Made by a program: the position numbers and the translations under genes. Source: Sepiola atlantica (taxonomy: Eukaryota > Mollusca > Cephalopoda > Sepiida > Sepiolidae). From it: 64,000 nt of DNA. The notes beneath the pieces were generated by a model. The model saw nothing but the letters and a program-made list of their open reading frames with translations, made no database searches and was not told the DNA's origin. The stretch covers positions 78,922,945-78,986,944 of the forward strand of contig OY744523.1 in assembly GCA_963556195.1 (NCBI GenBank), read 5' to 3'. Position 1 is the stretch's first letter; the number at the start of each line of letters is the position of its first letter. This document shows positions 1 through 11,799 of this stretch, piece by piece.

Positions 1-1036
1 TGAATTTGCCAACTGGGTCACCATACGAAAAAAAAGCAAACTGTGCAGCTTTCTTATGTTTGAAGGTTTAAGCTAATCATTTATTATGTTTCGGAACTTT
101 TGAAATGAGGATTGATAATTTGGATCAATCGGACTACTGTTCTCATCTTGCTGTCATCGAATAGCTAACAGTGTTGAGTAACAATCAGTTCTAAGGGACA
201 GTCTTCTGGAGGTTGAAAGTTCAATTCTTACTACAGACGATACTAAGTAAGAATAAAATAAACATTACATGCACCTAAAGAACTTTGGAGGTTACATCGG
301 CTGAAACGTTGTGATAATAACGTTCAGGATGAGAATAGTAGTCCGAATAATTCTAACAATACAAATCATTTATTTTTGCAGTTTTATTTAAGCCGCAAAT
401 AATATGGCCCAATAATCTGACTTCAGTTTTTTGCAGTTCGCTTTTGTGAGTGTTGGTTCTTCTTTCTCCATTTTTGGCAATATTATATGAAGACAAGTGC
501 CATACGCCTGTTGTGCACCTTACCAGATATATCATCTATATGACAAACATCTCCTTCCAATATTCTTGTGACCTGAGTAATCGTATGATTTTGAAAATTC
601 GCAGCAGGTAATCTTTTAAAATAGTATCGACCAAATTATGTAATGAATGTTATTAATTTTGCTTTGGTATTTGCTAAAATCAGGAATTTATATCCAATTT
701 ACTGAATTTCTTTGTATCAGTCAATCAACCCAGGTTTAGTTCCACTGATGGTAAATATATTTTTCACTGCATGCCGATTTATTCTGCTGAGTAAGGTTTA
801 CATGCATATACGGGGATCACCCGATTTCTTAGGTATGACAATCAGGCCTGCACACCATTCTGTGGCTTCGTCCACGTGAATAAACACTCTGATTCTCTCT
901 ATATGCTTTCATTCTCTTTTAACTTTTGATATTAGAGAAAGAGGTACCTGTGTTGGTGTTTTTAGAAGAGATCACTTGGCTCCAGTTTCTAGTGTATGAA
1001 ACCTCGGCCACTATATAGCTTTGGATATTTGTTTTG
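1..1036. other. No gene seen; AT-rich DNA
   Basis: Apart from the short dispersed repeat at 275-352, I see only short chance ORFs without family resemblance. No RNA gene is recognisable. Confidence 0.5.
275..352 (+). repeat. Dispersed repeat copy 1 with hammerhead-like layout
   Basis: The segment containing GGAGGTTACATCGG and AACGTTGTG recurs at 58813-58890 in the same orientation. Both copies place a CTNANGA-like heptamer (275-281 here, CTAAAGA), a stem-loop and then GAAAC (303-307). This resembles the conserved core of a hammerhead ribozyme such as those carried by Penelope-like elements. In this copy the stem II arms are eroded, so activity is unlikely. Confidence 0.45.
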
Positions 1037-1092
1037 CGAGTCCATGTCATCATCATATTCGGTTTAGTGTCTGTTTGACATGCTGGCATGTG
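1037..1092 (-). repeat. SINE tail fragment
   Basis: On the minus strand this reads ATGCCAGCATG, then ACAGACACTAAACC, then a short GAT-type run. The same order occurs on the plus strand at 60618-60660. I recognise this as the 3' part of a common cephalopod SINE. Only the tail is present, and no tRNA head is visible upstream. Confidence 0.5.
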
Positions 1093-1702
1093 TTGGACAG
1101 GACAATACTGTCTAATCGTGTTAACAGTTTTGTTTGACAATCTCAGCTCTCCCTAATCATTGTGTTTTTGTTCTCTCTGCAGTGTAAGGTTGACTACCTT
1201 TATCAAATCTAAGGGGTTGAATTTGATCCTTGTACAAGCTTTCAAGCTTCTTTTAGCTCCGAGAAGTCATTTTAAATATTTTCTTAAACACATCGTCCAG
1301 AATCTCCGTTCCATCCGCACCATTTTACTTTACTATCATTCATTTAAAAATCCATCGGTCACATGAATCTGTAACAACAGTACAAAGACACACATTAGGG
1401 ACCTCTTGCTAATGGACAGTTGTACAGGGGACACACATCTCTAAAGTATGGCACATTATTAGTTCATTACTGTGTTTTTCAAAATATAAGACACCATTCA
1501 TATTATTTTCTATCTTTTCTATCATAGTTTGCTACTTTTATGTTTCACTAAAATTGGGCAAAATCATTGTTGCTGTGTCCTAAATCGCATTCAACTGGAC
1601 AATAAACGAGATAACACATTGTCATACATTTTATATTTTTCTAAGTTCAATCAATTCTTTTTCTTAGAATAGCAAAATTTTGAATAAAAAGCAGTATCTT
1701 TC

Positions 1703-1890
1703 AGGGCCGGTGGGACAGTTATAAAAGTGTGTGTGTGTGGGGGGGGGTTCTCCTAAAAAGTGTGTGTGTGGGGGGGTTAAACGCATGCATATCAACTTAA
1801 TTATTGATGACCATAAAGTGGGGGGGCCCAAGTCAAAAAGTGAGGGGACTTGAGCCCCCCTGCCCCCCCCCCCCAGTGCCGCCGTCCATG
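1703..1890 (-). repeat. G-run-rich dispersed element, copy A
   Basis: Starts GGACCGG-like, then GGGACAGTTATAAAAGTGTG, several runs of 5-13 G or C, and a fixed spacer around ATTATTGATGACC. It ends GCCGCCGTCCATG. Two further copies lie in the opposite orientation at 28213-28397 and 47001-47144. It has no coding capacity; the shared ends suggest a mobile or TE-derived unit. Confidence 0.65.
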
Positions 1891-4850
1891 TCTTTATATG
1901 AGAAGTTATTCAATTTTTGGGGTTTGATTTAAATTCAAATGTTTTTATCAAATTCAAATATTTAAACTAGTATTTGTATTGATATGGAAATTTTTTTAAA
2001 CAATGAATTCTTATAAGATTTTGTTCCAATTTTATGAATAAAATATTCAGTAATTATAGTTTTGAAAATAAGCTGTGTGAAATGTGTAAAATATTTCTAT
2101 TCAGAAAAGAAATGAAATATGCTAGAATCGTACTAATAATTGCTTTGTATAAAGATACAAAGCAATTATTAGTAACTGTTTCTGATACAAGTTGAGGGAC
2201 GATCAATACCAATTGATTTCTTTTGAGGTCTCACATATTTCATTAGACACAACAATAAATATGAAACAATTAAGAGTGAGTATTGCTTGTCTCATAATCA
2301 TTGAAGCCTATAATTAATAGACACATTTTCCGGGGGGGGGGTATTTTCACTTCAATTACCAGGAAAAAATACTCTACAAAACAAAATGTATGTGCATTTG
2401 TTCGTAAAATGTCATTTTTAGTCAAATTGCTCCAAACTTTCATGGGCTTTATTTTGATGAAAACTCTTCAACCGGTTTATTAAAGCAAAATGCTTTAAAT
2501 AATCTCTTCACATAATTTTCTTTTTTTTATTCCATCTAATTCATGATAAATAAGCGTATGTAAATATTTCTATTTAAATGTTTTGCTGAGTATATTCTGG
2601 TGAAATGCCTAGAGTGACTTGATGAAGCCTGCTAATAGATTTTCTATTAAATTCTTTGATAGGCCTTTACGACAGATTTTCTTTTCTGTCCTTCATCTAA
2701 AGGGGATAGAAATAGATCTTTTAAAATAAAGACATCTAATTACTTAGAATATCAGATATTATGTTAAAACTATTGAAGTAAATTTAGTTCATCAGGTATT
2801 TTAAAATATCAAAGCAATCGTGATTTTTTCCTCAATTATTTTAATGGTGATTGAATATTGACAATCGATATGATATGAGAGAAGAAAAAATACGAGAGGC
2901 TTCGACGATCATGCTTTGGCATTTCTGGTAATTAACATTTGAAATGGTTGTGGCAAGAGGGGGAGAAGAGGGAGGAGTCGTTTAATTGTCTGAATAAAAT
3001 GTGGAATTTTAATCACTCTTCGAATTTTATAAGACAATAATTAACATTTTGTTATAAAGAAAATAGAATATAATAAACAAAATAAGAATTTTAAAAATCT
3101 AGATAAAAAACCGCCAGTTTCTACTTGAAAAAAACAAAAACAATTTCCTTATACACTGTAAACATTTAATTAGAAATATAAAGATCTAATAACTAATTGT
3201 CTGAAAAATTTTCTGGCAGAGAGGTTTTAAGGTTTTGAAGTTAGTTGTGATAACTCTACACATCCAGCAAGACATTGATTAAATGTTTGGTTTTCATCGC
3301 TTGTAAATAAAGTTTATTTTTGTTAGTTTTAATTAAGCGTTCGCCCAATCCCCAAATTTTATTAAAAGCTAGAATCTTTTTTCCATTTCTTTAAACATTG
3401 AGAATATCCATTTCTTTTCTTCCATCACCATTCCTCAATGAATGTGTGTGAAGTTCTCATATTCTCAAATCTTGCAAAACCAAAATTCTTTTCTTCACAG
3501 AATTCAAATCTAAAGACTTTTTTAATGTGGTCCGTGCAACTATGGCTTAATGCATTTCCCTGTGTTACACGTCATATTCGGTCCGTAACAATTAAGATTT
3601 GGTTCATTTTACAAAACAAAACTATTTTGATGTAGAGTTTGGTAAGATCTATTTCTAAATAAAACAACCAATATTAAATCGCTGAGTTTATGGGAAAACT
3701 TGACATTTTAGCGTAAACAGTTTTTAAGTACTTGTAGATTTATAGATTTACTTAGAAGACTACCCATCTCAGGATGGGTAAAATTAATTCCCCGAACGGA
3801 ACAGTTTTGAACCATTCTTATGTCCTCTTACGAATATTAAAATCAAGATATAATGCTATTAAAACTTATGATTAGAATTTTGATCAAAATCTATTACATG
3901 ATTTTGATTTTAGAAAATACCTAAAATTTAAGGGGGTCTTAAGAAAAAATTGAAATTCAGGGAATATTTGATGCGAATCTAAAATACTTGAATTTTCAAA
4001 TGGGAGGTTTCACCCATATTAAGGCATCTTAAAACTCTTTAAAATACTTCAAAGAAACTGAAATTTAGGGAATATTTATTAATTGATGTCTAATACTTAT
4101 TGTTAAAATTTCACAAAAAGCAAATGTATCTGAATTTTCATGAAACACTTCCATCTCCTCTTTGCCCCTTTGCATTAAACTAAATATAACCCACATTCTC
4201 CACCCTAGGCCTAATAACTGTGTTCCAAAATTCATAATGATAGGTGCATTAGTTTAGGGGTAAATCTTGTACATACAAATATATAAACATATACACATAC
4301 TAAACGTTATATAAGTAAAGAATTAGCAATGGAATTGGTTTAGGTATATTCGACTACAAAGAATTTAATTTTTATATAACATAACAACAAAAATACTCCT
4401 AAGAATTTCTTAAGCAATTATCATAGATAAGAATCTTGAATGTCAACAATTCTTTCACATTTTCCTCTTCTGAGACAAAAAACTGAAATAAAGCATTTTC
4501 TATTATTTTTTGTTAATTAGTTTTAATCTCTTTTCATAAAAAAATGTCCATCCTCATATTCGTATGACGACTGATAATAATACGAAACCCTATGCATCAC
4601 TTAAATCTCTTAATACAAATGACAAATCTGCAAAATAGGAAATAATATATTAGATCGAAATGTGATCGATGTGTTTGCTGTTTATTCACTTTAGACTTAC
4701 AAACAACAAGTCGTATTCAACCAAACTTGTTATGCAGAAAGTTTATGACCTAGGCAGTGTCATAGGTTATGTAACATTGACCTAAGTCGACCAAACAATT
4801 TGTCATGGATGTAGGTCTCCAATCAAAAATGTAGACCAACCATAAAAATA
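1891..4850. other. AT-rich DNA without recognised genes
   Basis: Contains a short perfect hairpin (2131-2174) and short chance ORFs (for example 2301-2483 and 3438-3635) with no family resemblance. No splice-flanked coding stretch was recognised. Confidence 0.5.
2131..2174. repeat. Perfect 20-bp-arm hairpin
   Basis: Arms 2131-2150 and 2155-2174 are exact reverse complements around a 4-nt loop (AAAG). It is too short for a typical animal pre-miRNA. It could be a snap-back duplication or a MITE remnant. Confidence 0.85.
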
Positions 4851-4859
4851 TGACACCAG

Positions 4860-6015
4860 ATTCGCTCAGGATCGACATCAGTTTTAATATAATATAACAT
4901 AAGATCTGTGGTGTACAAACTTATTGGTCGGATAGACACATGCAGCCAATCTCTTTTAGTCGGGCTTAATACACATGAATCATATTGGTTTGTAACCATG
5001 GAGAGGTTTCATTGCCCCGTGGTGTAACATTGTGCCAGTACACTGCTGCCATTATGAAACATGAATTCCTGGTCATTATTTGTTTAACACTTTGATGGAA
5101 TTGCTCCATAATATTATTGCTTGAGGGCATGTAAGTGCATTAAAAGTGCATTCAAATACCTAATTCCTCCAATAACCTCTTGAATGATTAATGCAAAATG
5201 TGGCTGCATTGTCTCTCAACAATTCTCCCAGGGGTCTTTGTTCATAGAACACAGCTACTAACTTGTCCAGCACACTTTCTCTATCCTGTTGTTGAAGGTT
5301 TCACTTGATTGTGAATCATGTGGGGGCCATAGTCAAAGAATGCCAACTAGTGACTGCTGTTATAATCGATGATATCTATCTCTAGTCACTGCTACACATT
5401 TTCCAACTCCAGTCTTCCTGTCGGCTGCCACACCTGGTGCAGGTCAATGGACGGTCTTGACCACCATTATTACATGTCACTTAAGGATCGATCTGCTTTG
5501 CAAAAACCATGTCGTCTTTACACCACGCATGGATTTACACAACTTTTCCGTGGACGTCACACTGGTGTTGTTAGTTGGCTCGATCTCTCACTTAAAAAGG
5601 TCAAATTACCTCTGTCATACTCGAGTCAATGAGTCAGCAAGGTTGTACTCTGATGCTACAAATGAAGAGGCCATACTTGGCGACTATCTCCTTCTTCTAA
5701 TCTCCATCTTTCTTCTAATCTCCATCTTTCTTCTAATCTCCACCTCACACACTGTTTTGGTCCGAATCCTGCTCTTCCATGTTAGAGTGTTTGATATCCA
5801 ATGATACATGCATAGCGAGTCCATCTGCAGATAGAGACTCTTGACCTTTCACTGAAGTGTCAGGTTGACTCGCTTTAATGTGGCATCCAACTCCACCAAT
5901 TTAACATGTGATGTGCTAATACGTATCCTCCATTATGGTTCCGTTCTCTTCTAGCAGGACGCTGATCGCCTAAAAGCTTGCATCAACCCATACATTCATT
6001 TTCTCCCCATCTTCA
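4860..6015 (-). mobile_element. Ty3/Gypsy RNase H-integrase relic
   Basis: Reading down the minus strand gives the usual Gypsy order. An RNase H start reads VWVDAS (5980-5997, with the first catalytic Asp), and an A.EYNLADSLTRV-type RNase H end follows near 5640. A zinc-binding-region relic (GVKTTWF...SRSIL) lies near 5480-5560. The integrase core includes a DNAATF segment (5192-5215) and a MEQFHQSVK segment near 5080-5130, followed by AVYWHNVTPRGN (about 5010-5060). Stops and frame changes are frequent, so it is a dead copy. An 18-bp unit is tandemly triplicated at about 5692-5743 inside the RNase H region. No LTR was found next to it. The family assignment rests on motif order and spacing recognised by eye. 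Confidence 0.7.
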
Positions 6016-6275
6016 CACCAGTTTCCTTAGGCAAGTTGTCCTTTTGCCATCTACCCATGATCTCACCTAACATTCATGTAAGGAGAGCATCGGCTGTTTC
6101 ATCGTTCCATCCTTGGTTAATGATGCTACCTCTGCAATTTATGACATCTGCACGCAGAGAATGTTGTGTGATGACATTGAGAATATCCAGAACTGCTGAT
6201 TCCTGTCTTCATACTAATCAGCCTTCTTCTTTCCAGGTCCAGTAGACAGGTTCCATTCTCGATCCATTCGGATCA

Positions 6276-6704
6276 TTGCAGATCACGCCAAAATCTGTCT
6301 CCATAAACTGCAGAACTCCTGTGCAAATAATATGGACACCCTTGTCCCATCACTACAATGAAATATGCTCCGAAAAACTTGCTGCACTTGTGCCTTCTCG
6401 ATGTAAATACCCCCGACTAATCCGTCAATCAGCAAAATCCTACCCCTTCACTGTAGAGGTCCCCAGATGCTGGAAAGCTTTTTACTCTAATAGTTTCTTT
6501 CCTCAAACTGCTTGTCTTTGGAATTCGCTCCCTGTTTCCCCAACGGTATCAACATGCAGAAATTTAAATGTAATGTAAACAAACATCTTGCTGCACAACT
6601 CCCCACTTGGGATGCCCTTATAAATCTACCCCCTAATTCACAGTAGCCCTTATGTAATGTGCTTTGTTTGGGGTGAATATATGTAAAAAAAAATAAATAA
6701 AAAA
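6276..6704 (+). mobile_element. LINE 3' end (ORF2 C-terminus, 3' UTR, A-rich tail)
   Basis: The ORF 6276-6578 ends in a motif typical of Jockey/CR1-like ORF2 C-termini: a FFPQTACLWNSLP segment after a VPRCWKAFY segment. A 3' UTR follows, ending GCTTTGTTTGGGGTGAATA and an A-rich tail at about 6684-6704. The same 3' UTR end is seen reversed at 21357-21430 and 55625-55690, so these are copies of one LINE family. The copy is strongly 5'-truncated, the usual outcome of target-primed reverse transcription. A frame break separates the last coding block from the UTR. Confidence 0.75.
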
Positions 6705-8203
6705 CTTGATGCCAACATATCCTATCATATTCAGTTGAAGCTCAGCAGCTTCTCAGGCTTTACCAGTGCATCCACCTCAAAAGTGTTCAGTCCCAATATT
6801 AAAATACTGACGTGCCTCATTGTTTATTGTGATCACTAAAACATTTTTCCTCCTTTGACTAGTGTCTGGGAACAGCCTGAGTCAAGTATTACTGAAGATA
6901 GAATTTTATTAACATATTCATTAATATCAGTCAGTGTTCATCTCAGTGTTCATCTTGTTCCTGGCCTGATTTTTCAAGCAATCCCTGGCCATGTGTACCT
7001 CGTTGTTTCACTGATAGCAGTGTAAGCACACTCTTGACCTTGTGCATCGTCTGGGTGAGTGGTCTTGCATCTATAACAAGTCTCCATATTAGTAAGAGAC
7101 TGTGTGGCAATCATGGCTGGCTCTTCAAAAAAAAGAAGTCTTCTATTTTCTCTTCCTTCGTTTGTTTGTACACATCAAATATACCACCAGCCAGTCGTAA
7201 TGGAATGACATGCTCTACACAGGGTACACTAAACTTCCTTCTCGGTTGTTAGAATACGACTATATGCAACGCGACTATACGAAAACTCTCGAAGCTCACC
7301 CAACTTTCTTTTAGCCTGTCTATTTATTCACATAATTAATTGAAATAGAGTTGTCTATCTTGCATCATTTGCATTTTGTTTCATTGTGGACCTGACTCTA
7401 TATCACAGCTGCTATTATTGCACATTAAAACATTTAAGTTGAACGAAATATTAATACTTGAGAAGGGGGATTTCTTCCTGAAATATTGTGATATATGAGC
7501 TTCATTCATACATCTCCAGTGAAACAGTTAAAAGCTGAAAGCAAGTAAGATTAAAAAAAAAACATTAATCATTTTTATTTTCATCTTATTTTCAGTTCTC
7601 CTCCCAACCACCTGGAATATTTTTGCATTTTTAATAGCCTTCTATAAATTGTATCATGATATGTATATCATCTAATCAAATTCGGGCCTTACGTGTACAA
7701 TATCTTAAACTAAAGTTAAATATTCATTTGTTTTCATCTACTGAGAGAATAAAAAAGGTTCAAATGAGAAATCACATGGAAAATATTATGGTCGATTCAT
7801 GCCCCTCCCGCATTATTATACATAATTAGGTTACAATAAAATTAGTATATTATGTAAATGCTAACTAATTTTATTGTAACCTAATGATGTATAATAATGA
7901 AGTATAGCATCTTGTAAACAATTCAACTTGAAAGATTGAAAATAAATACAATGTATCTAAATACAAATTAACGGATCATTCTGTAGGGGTTGGGGTGATG
8001 AGAAGCTTGTTGTATCGCCATTATGTAGTAGTAGGGTCGCTGCGTCTGAATCCATCCTACTGGCCTTACTTGCTAAGAAGAAGAGGGTCATCAGGTTCCA
8101 GTTAGACGGACAATCTACTTCTCTACAATTTAAATCAATTTATTCAACGTTTTCATCGACATAAAACATGGAAGGAGTTATGAACACAAGGATATAAAAC
8201 AGG
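6705..8203. other. No gene seen
   Basis: AT-rich sequence with one long imperfect hairpin (7811-7899). Short ORFs such as 7034-7252 lack recognisable similarity. Confidence 0.45.
7811..7899. repeat. 36-bp-arm hairpin (MITE-like)
   Basis: Arms 7811-7846 and 7864-7899 are reverse complements with a single mismatch and a 17-nt loop. The arms contain TTAGGTTACAATAAAA, which resembles mariner-type terminal repeats. A minimal mariner-derived MITE is possible; a folded pre-miRNA-like transcript is the alternative. Confidence 0.8.
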
Positions 8204-8224
8204 TTGGTTTGGCCGGCAGGCATG

Positions 8225-8672
8225 TACTATAGAAAGGGAATTGAGTTTGGGTTAGGGTACTATAGAAAGGGAATTGAGTTAGGGTTAGGGTACTATAGAA
8301 AGGGAATTGAGTTAGGGTTAGGGTACTATAGAAAGGGAATTGAGTTAGGGTTAGGGTACTATAGAAAGGGAATTGAGTTAGGGTTAGGGTATTATAGAAA
8401 GGGAATTGAGTTAGGGTTAGGGTACTATAGAAAGGGAATTGAGTTAGGGTTAGGGTACTATAGAAAGGAAATTGAGTTAGGGTTAAGGTACTATAGAAAG
8501 GGAATTGAGTTAGGGTTAGGGTACTATAGAAAGGAAATTGAGTTAGGGTTAGGGTACTATAGAAAGGGAATTGAGTTAGGGTTAGGGTACTATAGAAAGG
8601 GAATTGAGTTAGGGTTAGGGTACTATAGAAAGGGAATTGAGTTAGGGTTAGGGTACTATAGAAAGGGAATTG
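8225..8672. repeat. 33-bp minisatellite with TTAGGG motifs
   Basis: Thirteen full 33-bp units and a partial fourteenth. Each unit is an AGAAAGGGAATTGAG-type segment followed by two telomere-like motifs (TTAGGG, TTAGGG). Units are nearly identical; the few variants include GGAAAT for GGGAAT and TTAAGG for TTAGGG. Because 33 is a multiple of three and the unit lacks stops, both strands appear as long repetitive ORFs (8204-8779 plus, 8178-8675 minus). I treat these as by-products of the repeat rather than genes. Confidence 0.95.
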
Positions 8673-8679
8673 CATCCAG

Positions 8680-9745
8680 GAGTTTCATCTTGTCTTGCCA
8701 CATTGTAGCTAGAGATGTGGAAAGGAATATGACGTTTGTTCACGTTGGCATCACGTCCGCTGGAACTGTTTATAAATAGGCATCAAACAGTTTGGGCATG
8801 AATGGAAAAAGGCACAGAAACACAAAGTGTTCTAATCGCGTGACGTATCACTATGCGAGTGAGAATATGCCTGTGTAATCTTACCAAACCACTTACTAAT
8901 CACTCCGCGAGTGATAACATGTAAGTGCAAAAGAAAATAGCTCTTAATTATGTCCATCTGAAATAAATTAACTATGTTTTGCAGCAATTTCTAACATCAA
9001 CATCAAATTTATTTTTCTTGAATAAGTTGAATAATTTAATCGTCCAAAAATAAATGTACCTCTTTGAATTTCTTTATAAAAAATTTAATTTTTGCTCATG
9101 TAAGACAAATCCATTTTTCATTGCTGTCTATGGATCTGGATCTGCTGCTCTCACATAGTTACAGTGGTCTAGACCAACTCTTGTGTTCTTTCTTAGAAAT
9201 ACCCATAAGCACTGCCTCCACAGAGACAACAGGCAATACTAACTTCTCTGTCTGTAAAATTAAATTCTTCAAAATCTTTCTATATAACGACCAATGACAT
9301 AACTGAACTTTTGTCTACCTTCAATGTCATTCGGGATTGATGACTTTCATAAAAAAGCAGGAAAATGGAGGAATATCTAGCATGTGTGCTGACCTTATCA
9401 AGTTGATGCATTTTATTGCTAATGCTCATGGATAAAAAAATAGAAAATTCCACAGTATTTTTTTCTATGTAAAAACGAATTTCCCAGGAGAGAAATGGCT
9501 GTAGTCCAGCACTGCCATGAGCTGTGCTACCTCAAAATCATATGCCACGTGGTTTACTTGTCCCGACCTCCCTCACTTATGACTTGTTTATACATAAAAG
9601 AATCGGAATCGATGTGATTAAAGGGAAAGAACAAATAATCAAAGACTTTGAATTCACTTTTTCTGATCATATCCTAATTTTAATTAATTACCAAAAAATA
9701 AATCAAGACAAACAAAAGAAGCAAACTAAGAAAGCCAACCATTTA
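8680..9745. other. No gene seen
   Basis: Unremarkable AT-rich DNA. Short ORFs at 9064-9297 and 9524-9751 show no recognisable domain. Confidence 0.45.
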
Positions 9746-9751
9746 CGTTGA

Positions 9752-9914
9752 TGTTTTTTTTTGTTGTTTTTTTTTTTGTTGGTTTTTTTTGTTGTTTTTT
9801 TTTTGTTGGTTTTTTTTGTTGGTTTTTTTTTGTTGTTTTTTTTTTGTTGTTTTTTTTTTGTTGTTTTTTTTTGTTGGTTTTTTTTTGTTGGTTTTTTTTT
9901 GTTGGTTTTTTTTG
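9752..9914. repeat. T-rich (T7-10 GTTG) low-complexity array
   Basis: Runs of 7-10 T are punctuated every 8-10 bases by GTTG or G. The overlapping lysine-rich and phenylalanine-rich ORFs on the two strands are artefacts of this array. Confidence 0.9.
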
Positions 9915-9929
9915 TGCTAAATTCGGAAA

Positions 9930-11790
9930 CTCTTTCACGGTATTTTTGTTTGGTTTTTCTTCACGAATTGGTCAGTCTACTACTAAGTTATGTTTGACAT
10001 GAACACTTGTCTACCCAGGATTTTTTTTTATTATCGTCAATGGAAAACAGATACAAGAAAAACGGAGTGGGGGTGGGGGGTTATGACAAGTGCAAAGGCA
10101 AAACTAAAGACAAAAAAGAGGGGTGGGTGGGAAGCGAAAACACTTTTACATCATCTACAATTTCAATTCCATTTGAAGCAGAAACGTAAATTGTAGCAAA
10201 GATGTCTTCCTCGACTTTTTCTTCATTTTTTTCTGTAACTGAACAATAGAGAGAAATTGAAAAGCATTTATAAACGTCTGTCTCTGCCCGGTAGAACTTG
10301 TTTTTGATGGTGGTGCCATCATTCAAGGCAAGTGATTAAAATGTCGCAAGAAAGTACATTTTCAACGGAAGATTATTTCCTTCTTTTTCTTTTTAAAGAC
10401 CTGGACAAAACTAGAAAGATGAGAGGAGCAAAATGTTTAATTTTTTTAGAGGAAAAAAAACGAAAGAAAATTAAAAAACAACAACAATGTAGCTCTTCAA
10501 AAATGTGTACACAAAAGGTGAACATGTTTCCGACCTTAGGTTATCATTTCTTTTTTCTTTCCTATTATTACATTGTTTCTATTCTTTCTATATATTGAAA
10601 AGTATGAAACTGTTTTTGACAAGGGATAAGGGGGCAATGAAACTTACCCTTTTTAACAAGGTCAAAAACAATACACATGGCACATGGGTCAGAGTGGGGG
10701 ATTGATCCTTATTTCTTATGTGACAGTTCATGTGTCAACATGATGAATTATCTCCCTTCTTTTTTTATCACTCTTCTAAAATCTATGCTTCAGGGAGAGA
10801 AACAAATTTAGAAGAAAGTAAAATGTCACTGAATACGAGGGAATGTGTTCCTCCCAAGGCGATCCATAATACAGGCCTGGCAAACATGCGACTGGGGTCC
10901 ACGACTGGGGGCAGACATGTGAAAACCAAAATTACTACTAAATAATAATTACAGAGAAAAGTTTAGTAAGAAATTTCTTAGTAATCTCCAGTAATTAGCA
11001 ACTATACATATTACAATAAGCAGCTTACAATAATTGATGAATTTCCATTGTTTACATTTGCTAAATAAAATACTCTCTCTCCTACCCCCACCCCACCTCC
11101 AAACATATATAACTTTAAATTGAGATCGTGTTACATTTTTTTTTATTTCCATGAAGGGAATATTTGTAACTGTTAATTGACATTTGAGCTTGTGTTTTAG
11201 AACGTTTCTTTTCCTCTCCTCTGCCTACTCCTTTCCTTCTGTTTTACTCTTTGTTCTTTTCACCTTCTAATTCTTTCCCTCTCCTCCTACCTCATCTTCT
11301 TCTAGTCTTAATTCTGTTTTCATTAACAAAATGTAAGTAAATTTAAAGAATAAAATAAAATAGATTCAAATGGGATAACTAATAAACTTAATCATTACAA
11401 AAATTAAAGGAAAACAGATCTTTCATGATAGAAGGTGTTTAGCAAATTAAAAGTTGTAAATAAATAACTGAAAAATATTTTCTTATTTAGTGGACACAAT
11501 AATAAATAATTAAAACGGGCTTATTTTAACACTTTGCTGCAGTTTCACGGTAAGTCATCTGTAAAGCATTGAATAAATGTTATTTTTAACCCTAACCCGG
11601 AATCGTTTGCCATTTATTTCTATTTCATTGTATCCTGATTTCTACAATACCTCAAGGATCAAGAATACAACATGAAAAAAAAAGAACTCAGAACATGAGT
11701 GTCTCACTTGAAATGCTAACGGATATTGTACTTCAGTAACAACAACGGATCCAGTTAATGACTGCTGTGACACAATCGTTCAAGATACAA
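9930..11790. other. No gene seen
   Basis: Mixed AT-rich sequence with pyrimidine-rich stretches (about 11200-11310). Short overlapping ORFs on both strands (9990-10326) look like chance. No family was recognised. Confidence 0.45.
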
Positions 11791-11799
11791 CGTTGGTAA

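Noticed and set aside
8204..8779. 191-codon ORF with YYRKGIELGLG repeats (and a 165-codon ORF on the other strand)
   Set aside because: Produced by a stop-free 33-bp DNA repeat; both strands are open equally and nothing coding-like flanks it.
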